A DNA stretch of 64,000 bases from CAYRDK01 sp043819345 (GCA_043819345.1 JBDREX010000054.1:7206-71205), one strand, 5' to 3'. Positions 16,190-25,117 are shown, numbered from the stretch's first letter. A program made the numbers and translations. The notes: generated from the letters alone by a model not told the origin.

Positions 16190-16920
16190 AAAGCCTTTCC
16201 TTTCTGCCGGGATATTTCATAACAAAAAATCGCGCAGGCCATGCTGACATTAAAAGAAAGGCTGGCTCCCTGCATAGGAATGCGCACTCTAAAATCCAAA
16301 TGTTTTTGAATCCCCGGGCGAATCCCTTCCCCCTCTGAACCCATAACAAGGCCTAGAGGAAAATTCAAAGAAACTTCCTGAATATCCTGGGCATCCTCGT
16401 TCACATCAGCACCCACAATCCAAAACCCGCTCTTCTTGGCTTCAATAATCGCCTTTGAAAGGTTTGTAACCATACAAATCTTTACAAAATTTTCACCACC
16501 ACAGGCTACATGTAAAACTGTTTCATTGACCTCACAAGACTCATGTTCCGGAATAACAATAGCAAAGGACCCAAAACAGGCTGCAATACGAACCATCACG
16601 CCAAGATTCTGAGGATCATTAATGCGATCCAAAAAAATCGGCATACGGGCATGTTGTGAATCTAATATATTCTGGAAATCATAATATTGAAACTTGTCCA
16701 CCTCAGCAACGATACCCTGCAGGTCTTTTGCAGGCCTTAACTTCGCGTGTTCTTTCGCGCTCAGGCGTTTAGCAGGTATGTGGTATTTGTGAATCAGAGA
16801 CTCTATTTGCTCGTGGCTAAAATGATCCGTCATAAAAACATTTTTGATACTTTTCGGATTCGCCCTCAATCGCTCATAAATAGAATTTTTCCCATATAAC
16901 GCCATTGTCCCTTTAGCCAA
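16186..16920 (-). CDS. TrmH/SpoU family 23S rRNA/tRNA 2'-O-ribose methyltransferase
   Basis: 244 residues. An N-terminal substrate-binding domain (about 1-80: ALYGKNSIYERLRANP) is followed by the trefoil-knot SPOUT domain. Its three motifs are present: FLDRINDPQNLGVMVRIA (about 92-110), GLVMGSEGEGI (about 190-200) and IPMQGASLSFNVSMACAIFCYE (about 213-234). It fits RlmB-type enzymes that use SAM to methylate a ribose in 23S rRNA. The likely start is a TTG at 16920 with AGGAG six bases upstream. An internal ATG at 16905 has a closer but weaker site. It is coupled to the HD gene. Confidence 0.9.
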   Translation of the reverse strand: MAKGTMALYGKNSIYERLRANPKSIKNVFMTDHFSHEQIESLIHKYHIPAKRLSAKEHAKLRPAKDLQGIVAEVDKFQYYDFQNILDSQHARMPIFLDRINDPQNLGVMVRIAACFGSFAIVIPEHESCEVNETVLHVACGGENFVKICMVTNLSKAIIEAKKSGFWIVGADVNEDAQDIQEVSLNFPLGLVMGSEGEGIRPGIQKHLDFRVRIPMQGASLSFNVSMACAIFCYEISRQKGKAL

Positions 16921-16940
16921 TTCATTCTCCTATTCTTAAA

Positions 16941-17969
16941 CTAACGCCCTAACTGATTTTTCGCGATATTAATATATTGTAAACCCGCCTCGCGCAAACA
17001 ACTCTGGCCGTCAAATAATGAAACAACATCCGGGCTCAAGGAAGCAACCTTCTGAAATTCCACAAGAGCTTCCTGTGCCCGGCCCATGTGGAGAAGATAC
17101 TTACCATAAAAAAGATGATAATCATTATTTAATTCCGGAACATCTCTAATCTTATCAAGAAAACCTTTGAGCCGTTTTAATTGCTCCGGCGTGACAGTGC
17201 CAATATTAAAATTTAGTAATCTCAAAGCCTTTAGATAATCTAATGGGCATGTTTCTTTTTCAACTTCGGCATCCGTTAGCGGAAAAAAATAACTGATAGG
17301 AATAATCCTGACATCTTTCTGCCCTGAAAGCCTATCTTTAATATAATAGCAGTGCGCTCCTCCAAAAACAACAGCCATCCTCTTGCCCCTGTTCTGACGG
17401 CATAGTGATAAAATATTCTCTGCAATTTTTTCATTCCAAATTTCCCATGGCGTATCTTTTCCATAAAACCCGTGCAATTGGGTATGATAATCCCGCCAGA
17501 GCTTAAATGCTTGGGGGCTATTCATAAACTCACACGTTGATACCTCGCGCGCACTCTGCACCTGAAATTTATTTTCCATCTGCTCATATTCACCAAAAAC
17601 GCCTTTCTTCTGAAAATCCGCGAACATCTCAGAAAGCTGTGCTTGATACATAGGCTCATAGAATCCAGCATAAACAATTTTCACGCCATATTCATCAGCC
17701 CAGGGCTTTGTGACCTGCCACAGATCAAGCGGCGCGTATTTCCAACCATCAGCCACATTATCCGGCGCTTCAACCGCCAATAAATCAGGCAATATCTTTT
17801 TTAAAAGTGCGCGCAGATGAGCAGGTGTATAGCCTTGCGGCATATCTGTTATAAAGTGTTGTGTGGCTACAATAACAACTTCTGTTTCTTCCTGCGCCCA
17901 TAAAGACACTATGCCCATCATCAACGCGCAAAAAACAGACAAGGCCAGCACACAAAAACTTTTTTTCAT
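16941..17969 (-). CDS. Exported TraB/ChaN-like (DUF5694-like) protein with TPR-like tail
   Basis: 342 residues with a signal peptide (MKKSFCVLALSVFCALMMGIVSLWAQ). The body starts VVIVATQHFITDMP and LPDLLAVEAPDN, then VKIVYAGFYEP. It later has RMAVVFGGAHCYYIKDRL. This spacing of His, Glu and GGAH resembles the TraB/TIKI/EreA-type fold found in DUF5694 and erythromycin-esterase-like proteins, though I could not check it. The last 70 residues (LHMGRAQEALVEFQKVASLSPD) form one TPR-like helix pair. Location is periplasmic or outer membrane. AAGGTA lies upstream of the ATG. Activity is unknown; a metal-dependent hydrolase or protease is possible. Confidence 0.65.
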   Translation of the reverse strand: MKKSFCVLALSVFCALMMGIVSLWAQEETEVVIVATQHFITDMPQGYTPAHLRALLKKILPDLLAVEAPDNVADGWKYAPLDLWQVTKPWADEYGVKIVYAGFYEPMYQAQLSEMFADFQKKGVFGEYEQMENKFQVQSAREVSTCEFMNSPQAFKLWRDYHTQLHGFYGKDTPWEIWNEKIAENILSLCRQNRGKRMAVVFGGAHCYYIKDRLSGQKDVRIIPISYFFPLTDAEVEKETCPLDYLKALRLLNFNIGTVTPEQLKRLKGFLDKIRDVPELNNDYHLFYGKYLLHMGRAQEALVEFQKVASLSPDVVSLFDGQSCLREAGLQYINIAKNQLGR

Positions 17970-17978
17970 GAAAATACC

Positions 17979-19289
17979 TTACACTCCCAAAACAATAGGC
18001 CCATTAGTAAAAAACATTCCGGCAATGCAGGCGGTCATAAGGCAAGCCAATGTTGCCGCTATCAGGGCCCGAAAAGCTACCTGAGAAACAACTGTTACCT
18101 TAGATGGCGCCAAAGCCGTAAATCCCCCAACAAAAATTGCCATAGAGGCCAAATGGGCAAAACCGCACAAAGCATAAGCGGTAATAACCGCTGAGCGTGG
18201 ATCCTTTAAAAGCCCCTGCCCTAAAACAACCGCCAGATCCTGATAAGCAACAACTTCTGTTAAAACAGAGCGCTCCGCGATAATCCTGGAAACAATGCCC
18301 GCATCGCAGGAAGGCACTCCTAAAATAAGGGTAAAGGGATAAAAGATATAACCCAATAAACCTTTTAACGACCAATCCAGCTGCCAACCAAAAACAAGAT
18401 TAAGCTTATCGCCAACAGCCACCAATATCAGGTTTAATAGGGCAACAAGCCCTAAAACAGCGATCAACATCGCCACAATACCCGCTACCATCCTTAAACC
18501 CGCGTTAGCGCCATTAATAATCGCTTCAAAAATATTCTTCTCTTTTTCGTAATAAGGATGGACATGCAATCCCAAGGTTTCCGGAAGCTCGGCTTCGGGA
18601 AGCAAGATCTTAGACATTACCAATGCCGCGGGCGCAGAAAGAAGTGAAGCTGAAATCAAATGCCCCGCAATTGTAGGAAACTGATCTTTTAAACTAAAAA
18701 CATATAGGGCAAGGATATTAGAAGCAACTGTTGCCATCCCCGCGGTCAACACCGTACAAATTTCTGAACGAGTCATCCGGCCCAAAAAAGGCTTTACCGT
18801 CAACATAGATTCAATTCCAACAAAAACATTACTGGCCACCACAAGAGATTCAGCACCCGAAACTTTGGCCAGCTTTGTAAAAATATAAGCAAAACCCCTG
18901 ACAACTACCGGAATAATTTTATAAAAATACAAGATAGATAAAAAACTTGAAAAGAAAATAATCGTCGGAAGCGACTGAAAAGCCAAGATAAAACCTAAAG
19001 AGGCCTCTCCCTGTTCATTAGCAGTACCCGGAGCAAGAGCAAGCCTTCCAAATAAGAATTTAGAGCCCGCGCCAGCACAATCTAAAACCTTTATAACCGC
19101 ATCATTTAAAAATAAGAATAATTTTGAGCCAGCCGGGATGACAAAAATAAATAAGGCGATTAAAATTTGAAATAATACCCCTAACCCAACAAGCCTCCAG
19201 TTTACATTCTTTCTGTCCTTAGAAAATACCCAGGCAAAACCAATCAAAATAAATATCCCTAAAAAGCTTACAAAATTATAATAGCCCAT
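17979..19289 (-). CDS. Concentrative nucleoside transporter (NupC/CNT family)
   Basis: 436 residues and about ten membrane segments. The order is that of CNT proteins: an N-terminal three-helix region, gate domain GEASLGFILAFQSLPTIIFFSSF (about 95-117), and VFVGIESMLTVKPFLGRMTRSEICTVLTAGMATVASN (about 160-196). The C-terminal core contains GVPSCDAGIV and YALCGFAHLASMAIFVGG. CNTs import nucleosides with Na+ or H+ across the inner membrane. It lies two bases after the APC/EIIA fusion gene, so the two transporters are almost certainly co-transcribed; a TraB-like gene follows nine bases later. Confidence 0.9.
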   Translation of the reverse strand: MGYYNFVSFLGIFILIGFAWVFSKDRKNVNWRLVGLGVLFQILIALFIFVIPAGSKLFLFLNDAVIKVLDCAGAGSKFLFGRLALAPGTANEQGEASLGFILAFQSLPTIIFFSSFLSILYFYKIIPVVVRGFAYIFTKLAKVSGAESLVVASNVFVGIESMLTVKPFLGRMTRSEICTVLTAGMATVASNILALYVFSLKDQFPTIAGHLISASLLSAPAALVMSKILLPEAELPETLGLHVHPYYEKEKNIFEAIINGANAGLRMVAGIVAMLIAVLGLVALLNLILVAVGDKLNLVFGWQLDWSLKGLLGYIFYPFTLILGVPSCDAGIVSRIIAERSVLTEVVAYQDLAVVLGQGLLKDPRSAVITAYALCGFAHLASMAIFVGGFTALAPSKVTVVSQVAFRALIAATLACLMTACIAGMFFTNGPIVLGV

Positions 19290-19291
19290 CC

Positions 19292-21133
19292 CTAGCCTCT
19301 CCTCCTATCTGCTAAAAGGACAATGTCTTTTAAATCTTCTTTTTTTTCCGCACCCATCCATTTTTTATCAAAATCAGCGCTTTGCGTTATTTGAGCGATA
19401 GCAGCTAAAACTTTCAAATGAAGATTGCGCTCATCCGCAGAACCAATAAGAACAAAAACAACATGCACAATCTTATCATCTGGAAAAATAATTCCCGCTT
19501 TAGCACGAGCGAACAATATCTTAAAAACATTTTTCCCATCTACAATAACATGAGGAATGGCCAACCCCTTGCCAATTACTGTGCTGGAGGCCTGCTCTCT
19601 TTCTAAAAACTGGGCGCACAATTTCTGAGAATCCAAATGCAGTTGGCGCGCGAGCTCAGCGCTCACATCATTAAAAAAACTCTCCATCGTCACTGGCAGA
19701 GCAATATCCACAACATGTGCTTCTTCAACAAGCTGATGAAACCGATCCTTATACAAATCGTCCCGGACAATGACAATATCTTTTAATTCCGCCAAAAGAT
19801 TGTCTGAAGTTAAATCCTTATCTTTAGCAACAAGTTTTTCTAAAAGATGGATTAAAGCGGAGTCCTGAGCAGCTCTTTGCCTGGCGTAAAACCTGTACCA
19901 CATAAACGCGAGCAAAAGAAAAACAAGGGTTAAGAAAACAATAAAAGCACCCATCTCTATGAGAAGAAAAATCCCTCCAATAATTCCTATCACCTGCAAA
20001 TAAGGATAAAATGGCGAACGAAATTTCGGCCTATAACTTTCAATCTTGCTTTCCCGGAATAAAACCAACGTAGCGTTAGCAAAAATATAAAGCAAAATAA
20101 GAATACTTGAAGCAACTTTTACCAAAAGCTCAAGCTTTAAAAACAGGATCGCCATAATCATAAAACACCCCGTTGACAAAATAGCTACATAAGGTGTTTT
20201 AAAACGGGCGGATATTTTCTGAAAAATAAAAGGCAAAAGCTTATCACGGCTCATCCCCAAAGGATACCGGGATGCCGTCATAAGGCCGGAATTCGCCGTT
20301 GATACAAATGCCAAAAAAGCACCAATACTGATTATGGCCCTGAAAAACTCACCGCCAAAAATAAAAGCGCCATCAGATATCGGCATAAGTGTTGCCTTTA
20401 GTGCCTCCGGGCGCAAAACGCCAACGGTCACATAAATAACAAGCGCGTAAAGAATAGATGTCACAACCAAAGAGGCAAACATCGCCTGAGGCAAATTCCG
20501 GCCAGGATCTTTAACTTCCTCAGCTAAAGCGGCCACTTTTGTCAAACCTCCATAAGAAATAAAAACAAAACTGGCTGTAGCAAAAACCGAACCAATCCCA
20601 TTTGAAAAAAACGGCGAGAAGCTTTGAGGCTGGACAACTTTTATACCCCATACGATATAAATAATCAAACTCAACAAAAGCCCAAGGACCAAAAGAACCT
20701 GCAAAGCCACTGCTTCTTTTACCCCAACCAAATTCAACAGAATAAAGAAAAAACAGCATGCCAAAGCGATTGACGTTAGAGGCAGCGTACTAATCACGCT
20801 CAAATACGCGCCCATCCCTATTAAAGCAAAAGCACCTTTGAGGCTCAAAGAAAACCATGTTGAAAATCCGGCCATTGTCCCTAATAATGGGCCAAAACCT
20901 CTCATAATATAAAAATAATCCCCGCCAGCCTTGGGCATAGCGGTCGTCAATTCTGCCATACTAAACAGCGTAGGCAGGCAAAATAATCCGGCGATAAGAT
21001 AAGAAATTATAACAGCCGGGCCAGCCTGAGCAAAAGCAAGCCCCGGCAAAATAAACAGCCCAGAGCTGATCATAGCTCCCGTCGCTACACAAAATAAGCC
21101 AAGAAAATTAAGCTCTTTTTTTAATTTATGCAT
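19292..21133 (-). CDS. APC-superfamily amino acid permease fused to a PTS EIIA (fructose/mannitol-type) domain
   Basis: 613 residues from the ATG at 21133 (AAGGAA about ten bases upstream). The longer open frame to 21259 adds an unlikely Pro/Gly/Arg-rich leader that reads through a GC palindrome. Residues 1-430 form a twelve-helix APC transporter, with FCVATGAMISSGLFILPGLA near the start. A helical linker (about 430-480) precedes a PTS_EIIA_2 domain (about 490-610). This contains VIGKGLAIPHVIVDGK, whose GLAIPH holds the phosphorylatable His, then FPDDKIVHVVFVLIGS and HLKVLAAIAQI. The EIIA part would let PTS phosphorylation state or a partner control amino acid uptake. No other PTS genes are in view. 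Confidence 0.85.
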   Translation of the reverse strand: MHKLKKELNFLGLFCVATGAMISSGLFILPGLAFAQAGPAVIISYLIAGLFCLPTLFSMAELTTAMPKAGGDYFYIMRGFGPLLGTMAGFSTWFSLSLKGAFALIGMGAYLSVISTLPLTSIALACCFFFILLNLVGVKEAVALQVLLVLGLLLSLIIYIVWGIKVVQPQSFSPFFSNGIGSVFATASFVFISYGGLTKVAALAEEVKDPGRNLPQAMFASLVVTSILYALVIYVTVGVLRPEALKATLMPISDGAFIFGGEFFRAIISIGAFLAFVSTANSGLMTASRYPLGMSRDKLLPFIFQKISARFKTPYVAILSTGCFMIMAILFLKLELLVKVASSILILLYIFANATLVLFRESKIESYRPKFRSPFYPYLQVIGIIGGIFLLIEMGAFIVFLTLVFLLLAFMWYRFYARQRAAQDSALIHLLEKLVAKDKDLTSDNLLAELKDIVIVRDDLYKDRFHQLVEEAHVVDIALPVTMESFFNDVSAELARQLHLDSQKLCAQFLEREQASSTVIGKGLAIPHVIVDGKNVFKILFARAKAGIIFPDDKIVHVVFVLIGSADERNLHLKVLAAIAQITQSADFDKKWMGAEKKEDLKDIVLLADRRRG

Positions 21134-21201
21134 TTTGCCATATTCCTTATTTCTCTTCCCGCACCCTTCCATAGCAAAACCTCTCTGCCCTCCAGGGGCG
21201 G

Positions 21202-21215
21202 GCCTGCCGGCAGGC
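21202..21215. repeat. GCCTGCCGGCAGGC palindrome
   Basis: A perfect 14-base GC palindrome in the leader of the permease gene, extended on one side to CAGGCAGG. The surrounding 21190-21220 is much more GC-rich than the rest of the window. From memory, similar CCTGCC/GGCAGG palindromes are scattered through genomes of several uncultured phyla, so it may be a mobile or REP-like element. Only one copy is seen here. Confidence 0.6.
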
Positions 21216-21234
21216 AGGAATCTCAGCCAATCCC

Positions 21235-21283
21235 ATAACAAAACAAATACGGCCGGCACCTTAATATCATGCCGGCCGTATTT
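21235..21283 (-). terminator. Strong rho-independent terminator after the small DUF gene
   Basis: A perfect 14-base stem (21245-21258 pairs with 21270-21283; core ACGGCCGGCA) with an 11-base loop. On the minus strand the stem is followed by GTTTTGTTAT. It begins five bases after the stop of the 21288-21521 gene and separates it from the permease/transporter operon. Confidence 0.85.
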
Positions 21284-21287
21284 ATCA

Positions 21288-21521
21288 TCACATATTGGGA
21301 ATAGCTTCTTGAATTAAAGGCAGGATAGCCTCAATTTCTTCTTTTAATAAACGCCCGAGATTAGCGAAACGATAACCACCTTCACTATTCTTATCTTCGC
21401 GGGTAATCTGTAATTTTTTAGCGCCTCCATTATATGAATAGACGCTAACCGTCAACCTGCCTGAATCTGTTTCCCATGCTTTCGAAAATAACTGCTGATC
21501 TAAACTGCTGTCGTACGGCAT
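21288..21521 (-). CDS. Small conserved-looking protein, unknown function
   Basis: 77 residues from an ATG at 21519-21521 with GGAGGAGAG just upstream; the longer frame to 21605 has no such site. The sequence starts MPYDSSLDQQLF and contains a beta-rich middle (GRLTVSVYSYNGGAKKLQITRE) and a C-terminal helix (RLLKEEIEAILPLIQEAI). This resembles small PC4/transcriptional-coactivator-like or DUF-type nucleic-acid-binding proteins: strands with Lys/Arg, GYRFANLGRL, terminal helix. I do not assign a family. It is followed directly by a strong terminator, so it is the last gene of its transcript. Confidence 0.75.
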   Translation of the reverse strand: MPYDSSLDQQLFSKAWETDSGRLTVSVYSYNGGAKKLQITREDKNSEGGYRFANLGRLLKEEIEAILPLIQEAIPNM

Positions 21522-21626
21522 TTCTCTCCTCCTTGTTGTTATTTTGCTTCTATCAGAAATATAATTATATTTTTTCTTTTCTTCCGTACCCGCAACCCCG
21601 CACACCCTGTTTTGCCTTTTGATTTT

Positions 21627-22079
21627 CTAAATCATCCCTTTAGCAATGGAACGGACAATATCTCTTTTGGTCACTACTCCCAAAAGGTTATTGCCTTCCA
21701 GAACAGGAAAATAATAGATATTCTTTTCAATCATTTGTGTCGCCAGATCTGTCACAGAATCCTGCGGAGAAACTGTAACGGCATCTTTTTCCATGATATC
21801 GGCTACCTTGCTGCCGGCTATCTTTTTGATCTCTTCTTCAAACTGATGCGTCCCTAATGTCAGATATCCAATAGATAGATTAACGAAAGTTGGCAAATGA
21901 ACTCTTTTATCCTGAAAAATAAGCCCCTCTTCTAAAACAATGCCCATATATTGCCCCGCGTCATTAACAACAGGAGCCCCGCTGATATTCTCTTTAATAA
22001 AAAGCTCTGCCAATTTATGGACATCCATCGCGGGCTTAACCGTTACAACATTCTTAGTCATAATATTTTTAACTAACAT
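21627..22079 (-). CDS. CBS-domain pair protein
   Basis: 150 residues. Two CBS domains are seen: MLVKNIMTKNVVTVKPAMDVHKLAELFIKE with GAPVVNDAGQYMGIVLE, and VADIMEKDAVTVSPQDSVTDLATQMIEK with YFPVLEGNNLLGVVTKRDIVRSI. An insertion of about 30 residues separates them, including GYLTLGTHQFEEEIKK, as in many two-CBS sensor proteins. It probably binds adenine nucleotides. AGAGAGG precedes the ATG. It lies about 100 bases upstream of the small 77-residue gene and could share its transcript. Confidence 0.85.
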   Translation of the reverse strand: MLVKNIMTKNVVTVKPAMDVHKLAELFIKENISGAPVVNDAGQYMGIVLEEGLIFQDKRVHLPTFVNLSIGYLTLGTHQFEEEIKKIAGSKVADIMEKDAVTVSPQDSVTDLATQMIEKNIYYFPVLEGNNLLGVVTKRDIVRSIAKGMI

Positions 22080-22127
22080 AGATAACCTCTCTCTCCTGAT
22101 TAACCAACACTAAAAAAAAGTATCGTT

Positions 22128-22397
22128 TTATAAAAAATTGTAATGCTTCTTCACTGGTTCTTTAATATCCCATACACAGGATAACCCCTGCGCGAACGTC
22201 ACAAAATCTCCCTTACCAAATTCAAACCTTTTCCCATCTCCTGTTTCTAAAACAACGCGGCCCTCCAGAAAAAAACACCTCTCCTGACTATCGTAATGCC
22301 AGTCAAATTTTGAAACCCCTTTTTCCCATATAGGCCAGGCAAAAACCCCCATCTTCTTTAAATCCTGTTCATTAAATTTCTTAATAGTTACATCCAT
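22128..22397 (-). CDS. DUF861/cupin_3 family small cupin
   Basis: 89 residues. The sequence MGVFAWPIWEKGVSKFDWHYDSQERCFFLEGRVV, followed by GKGDFVTFAQGLSCVWDI, is the standard short cupin of the DUF861/(S)-ureidoglycine-aminohydrolase-like family. A Trp-rich strand, an E(R)CF-E-G turn and the FxxGDxVxFPxGxxC motif are all visible. AAGGAGGGGG lies upstream of the ATG. Many such proteins are of unproven function. It is followed 22 bases upstream in gene order by the tandem flavodoxin. Confidence 0.85.
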   Translation of the reverse strand: MDVTIKKFNEQDLKKMGVFAWPIWEKGVSKFDWHYDSQERCFFLEGRVVLETGDGKRFEFGKGDFVTFAQGLSCVWDIKEPVKKHYNFL

Positions 22398-22418
22398 GCT
22401 TAAACCCCCTCCTTCGCC

Positions 22419-23813
22419 TCAAAGATTTGCTAATTTATCCGGCTTCAATATCTTATCCAAAGGTTTCACCATCTCCTTTTTCATTGCTTCACGATAAATT
22501 TTTTCCCGAAAAAGCGGTATCCGGGTCAACCCCGCCATAAACACATCTTTAAACCATGCCTTCATGCTTCTGCGCGGAAAATCATACCTGTGGTGCCGAG
22601 AATAAAAAAGATGGTCTGCCCTAAAGGGAAATTGCAGCTTTTCCCACATGCAATCCCTCATAAGCTTATGTCCCGCTAAACCAGGAAACATCATGGGCTT
22701 AATATAATTTCTTTGCGCCGATACAATGAGGCGCTTTGCCAGCCCTTTCAAAAAACCATCTATTTTTGCAGAATCACAGGATTCATCTGTTACAAAACCA
22801 ACTAAATTCGCTCCCTGAGTCTGGACATAGGCATCCAAAACATCTCTTAAATTTGCTATCTGGCTTAACGGGCCTTCCAATATAAAAGCCACCTGCTTAT
22901 CTTTTATGATAGGCGTATGTGTCCTAAAAAAGCTCCTATCAAAGAAAAGCTTCCATTTCCAGGACAAATACCGGTCACAAACTTTGCCGGCAAAAATAAG
23001 AATATCGGAATCCATAATGAAAGAATCACAAAACTTTTTAAAACCATCCTGATAAACACATGTATAATCATAACCGCAGTGGCAACACCCCATGCAACCG
23101 CCCTTAATATCAATCCTGCTCAAATCCACAACCTCAATATTTCCTTTAAAGAGCCCTTTAAAATACGTCAGCATTTTAAAAAGATTGCCTGAAGGGTCCA
23201 TATGATCAACAACAATAACAAGCCTTTTGCCCTCTAAATCTGCACTACCTCCTGCCCGATCTTGTGGCACATATGCCCAGTCTTCAATGGCTACGCGCTG
23301 ATAAAGAGACGGAAAAATTTCTTTATTCTCAACCGATTCAAAAAAACCTTTCATAAATATAAAAAATTTTTCCCGCTGTGCCTTTTCCAGTAAATCATAC
23401 ATCTCAGCTGAAAAACTCCCCGCGTACCTCATTTGGAAATCTTCACAGACAGAATTCATATACGCGTGGGCCGTGTGATCAAAAAAATGCACGCTCGTTG
23501 AAAGAGATACAGCATACTTATCCCGAAAATAACACGCCAGCCCTTTCTCTCCGATAAGTTCAATAAACCTCTTGTACTGAGACGGCACAAGAAGGTAGTA
23601 AACAGGAAAAGCCCATATCAGGGCATCTGCTTCCTCCACCGCGCTAAGAAGTTCTTTTAAAGAACCCTCGTCTTTTTCAAACTTCTTAATCAAAACAGAA
23701 ACATTAAAAACCCTGAATTGATGCTGAGGAAACTTCTTCTGGGCATACTGAACGTACCGCAGCGTAACACTTAAATCGCCTTTGGGGCTGCCATTCAAAA
23801 CAAGAATATTCAT
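22419..23813 (-). CDS. Tandem flavodoxin-fold (NADPH-dependent FMN reductase-like) protein
   Basis: 464 residues holding two flavodoxin-like domains. The first (about 1-185) opens MNILVLNGSPKGDLSVTLRY and has ADALIWAFPVYYLLVPSQYKRFIE, a classic FMN-binding pattern. The second (about 210-370) starts KRLVIVVDHMDPSGNLFKML and carries a Cys cluster CMGCCHCGYDYTC at about 243-255, then DSDILIFAGKVCDRYLSWKWKLFFDR. The Cys spacing recalls iron-sulfur flavoproteins (Isf) of anaerobes. The C-terminal 95 residues are basic. It could transfer electrons between an iron-sulfur centre and flavin; partners are unknown. Confidence 0.75.
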   Translation of the reverse strand: MNILVLNGSPKGDLSVTLRYVQYAQKKFPQHQFRVFNVSVLIKKFEKDEGSLKELLSAVEEADALIWAFPVYYLLVPSQYKRFIELIGEKGLACYFRDKYAVSLSTSVHFFDHTAHAYMNSVCEDFQMRYAGSFSAEMYDLLEKAQREKFFIFMKGFFESVENKEIFPSLYQRVAIEDWAYVPQDRAGGSADLEGKRLVIVVDHMDPSGNLFKMLTYFKGLFKGNIEVVDLSRIDIKGGCMGCCHCGYDYTCVYQDGFKKFCDSFIMDSDILIFAGKVCDRYLSWKWKLFFDRSFFRTHTPIIKDKQVAFILEGPLSQIANLRDVLDAYVQTQGANLVGFVTDESCDSAKIDGFLKGLAKRLIVSAQRNYIKPMMFPGLAGHKLMRDCMWEKLQFPFRADHLFYSRHHRYDFPRRSMKAWFKDVFMAGLTRIPLFREKIYREAMKKEMVKPLDKILKPDKLANL

Positions 23814-23829
23814 ACCAACCTGTGCTTCC

Positions 23830-25050
23830 TTACGCCTTTATCTCTCCCGCTTTCACCAAAGCCATTTTGGCAAAAATCGGCCCAATGAACTCGTGTACAA
23901 TAGTCGTACCAATAATCAGGCAAATAACATTTTCGGATATACCGGCAAACGCGGGATTCTGTTTCATCATAAGTGCCAGCCCGATAACAATACCACCCTG
24001 CGGAATAAGGCCGCCGGCAACATACTTTCTCACTTTTGCATCAGATTTAGCGATAAAAGCGCCTATGGCGGTCCCTGCCACCTTGCCTACAAATCTGAAT
24101 ACAGAAAAAAAGACAACCAAAATAATCACTTTTGATAAAACCGCAAAATTAAGCTGCATCCCGCTTAATGTGAAAAATAAAACAAAAATGAGTTCTTCTG
24201 TATAACGCTCCAGCAACTGAAAAATCTCTTCTCTTTTTGCACAAAAATTAACAACAATAACCCCCATCGTCATTGTTGACAGAAGCTCATCAAAAACAAA
24301 AAAATGGGCAGCACCAAAGCAAAGGGCCAAAAGAGCGAAAACAATCACAATCAGTGAACCTTCGCCTTCTTTATAAAAAGCGCAAATAATATAGTTCAGG
24401 ACAAACCCAAAAAGGACGCCCAAAGCCAATGATCCGCAAATAACAATCAAGGGTGTAATAAACGAGGCATACACGCTAAAAGCCTGATGAGTAATTAAAC
24501 TTTGAGCCAAAATTACAGCAATACTGTAGTTCATAATTCCCAAAGCATCATCAAAAGCGGCAACACCTAGAATCGTTGATGTGACTTCACCTTGAGCCTG
24601 GTATTCATGTGTCACAGCTAAAGCCGCGGTGGGATCCGTAGGTGACGCCAAAGAACCTACCAATAAACTCAAAGGAAGGAAAAAAGTCAACATTGTCGCG
24701 CCATTGACATGAACAAAATGAGGCGCCACAATTAAAAAACCCAATACGACTGCTATAAAAGCGCATTCTGCCTCAAAAATAGTAATGTAAAGAATCCCTC
24801 TGCCTAAAGTTTTAACCTTAGAATACAGGAGCGTTCCGCCAATAGAAAATGTTATAAAGCATAAGGCGAGATTCGTAACAATATCGGTATGTTTATTAAA
24901 ATTGGCTGGGATGATATGAAACAGGCTCGGATTTAGAAGGACGCCTGCCACAAGATAGCCTGTTACAGCTGGAAGCTTAAAACGCTTTGCAATTTCCGCG
25001 CACAAAAACCCTAAAAATAAAATCGCTCCTACTATTAATAAAGTATTCAT
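23830..25050 (-). CDS. Cation:proton antiporter (CPA family, KefB/NhaP-like)
   Basis: 406 residues, about twelve membrane helices and no C-terminal TrkA domain. The region LLVGSLASPTDPTAALAVTHEYQ (about 133-155), then STILGVAAFDDALGIMNYSIAVILA, contains the paired Asp typical of CPA exchangers (here FDDALG). The C-terminal half includes AGGLIPQGGIVIGLALMM. It exchanges K+ or Na+ for H+ across the inner membrane. GAGGTT precedes the ATG. It lies downstream of the terminator at 25126-25150 and so probably has its own promoter in 25051-25125, where I see no clear consensus. Confidence 0.85.
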   Translation of the reverse strand: MNTLLIVGAILFLGFLCAEIAKRFKLPAVTGYLVAGVLLNPSLFHIIPANFNKHTDIVTNLALCFITFSIGGTLLYSKVKTLGRGILYITIFEAECAFIAVVLGFLIVAPHFVHVNGATMLTFFLPLSLLVGSLASPTDPTAALAVTHEYQAQGEVTSTILGVAAFDDALGIMNYSIAVILAQSLITHQAFSVYASFITPLIVICGSLALGVLFGFVLNYIICAFYKEGEGSLIVIVFALLALCFGAAHFFVFDELLSTMTMGVIVVNFCAKREEIFQLLERYTEELIFVLFFTLSGMQLNFAVLSKVIILVVFFSVFRFVGKVAGTAIGAFIAKSDAKVRKYVAGGLIPQGGIVIGLALMMKQNPAFAGISENVICLIIGTTIVHEFIGPIFAKMALVKAGEIKA

Positions 25051-25117
25051 AACCTCAATTCTTATTCTGTAATGAACTCTATAAGATATATGATTTTATC
25101 ACAAAAACCTCTGTAAA

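Noticed and set aside
19292..21259. Longer start of the permease at 21259
   Set aside because: The extra N-terminal segment is Pro/Gly/Arg-rich, passes through the GC palindrome and terminator-side leader, and has no ribosome site.
23822..24205. Plus-strand open frame of 127 codons
   Set aside because: Antisense to the cation/proton antiporter, which has full membrane topology and motifs.
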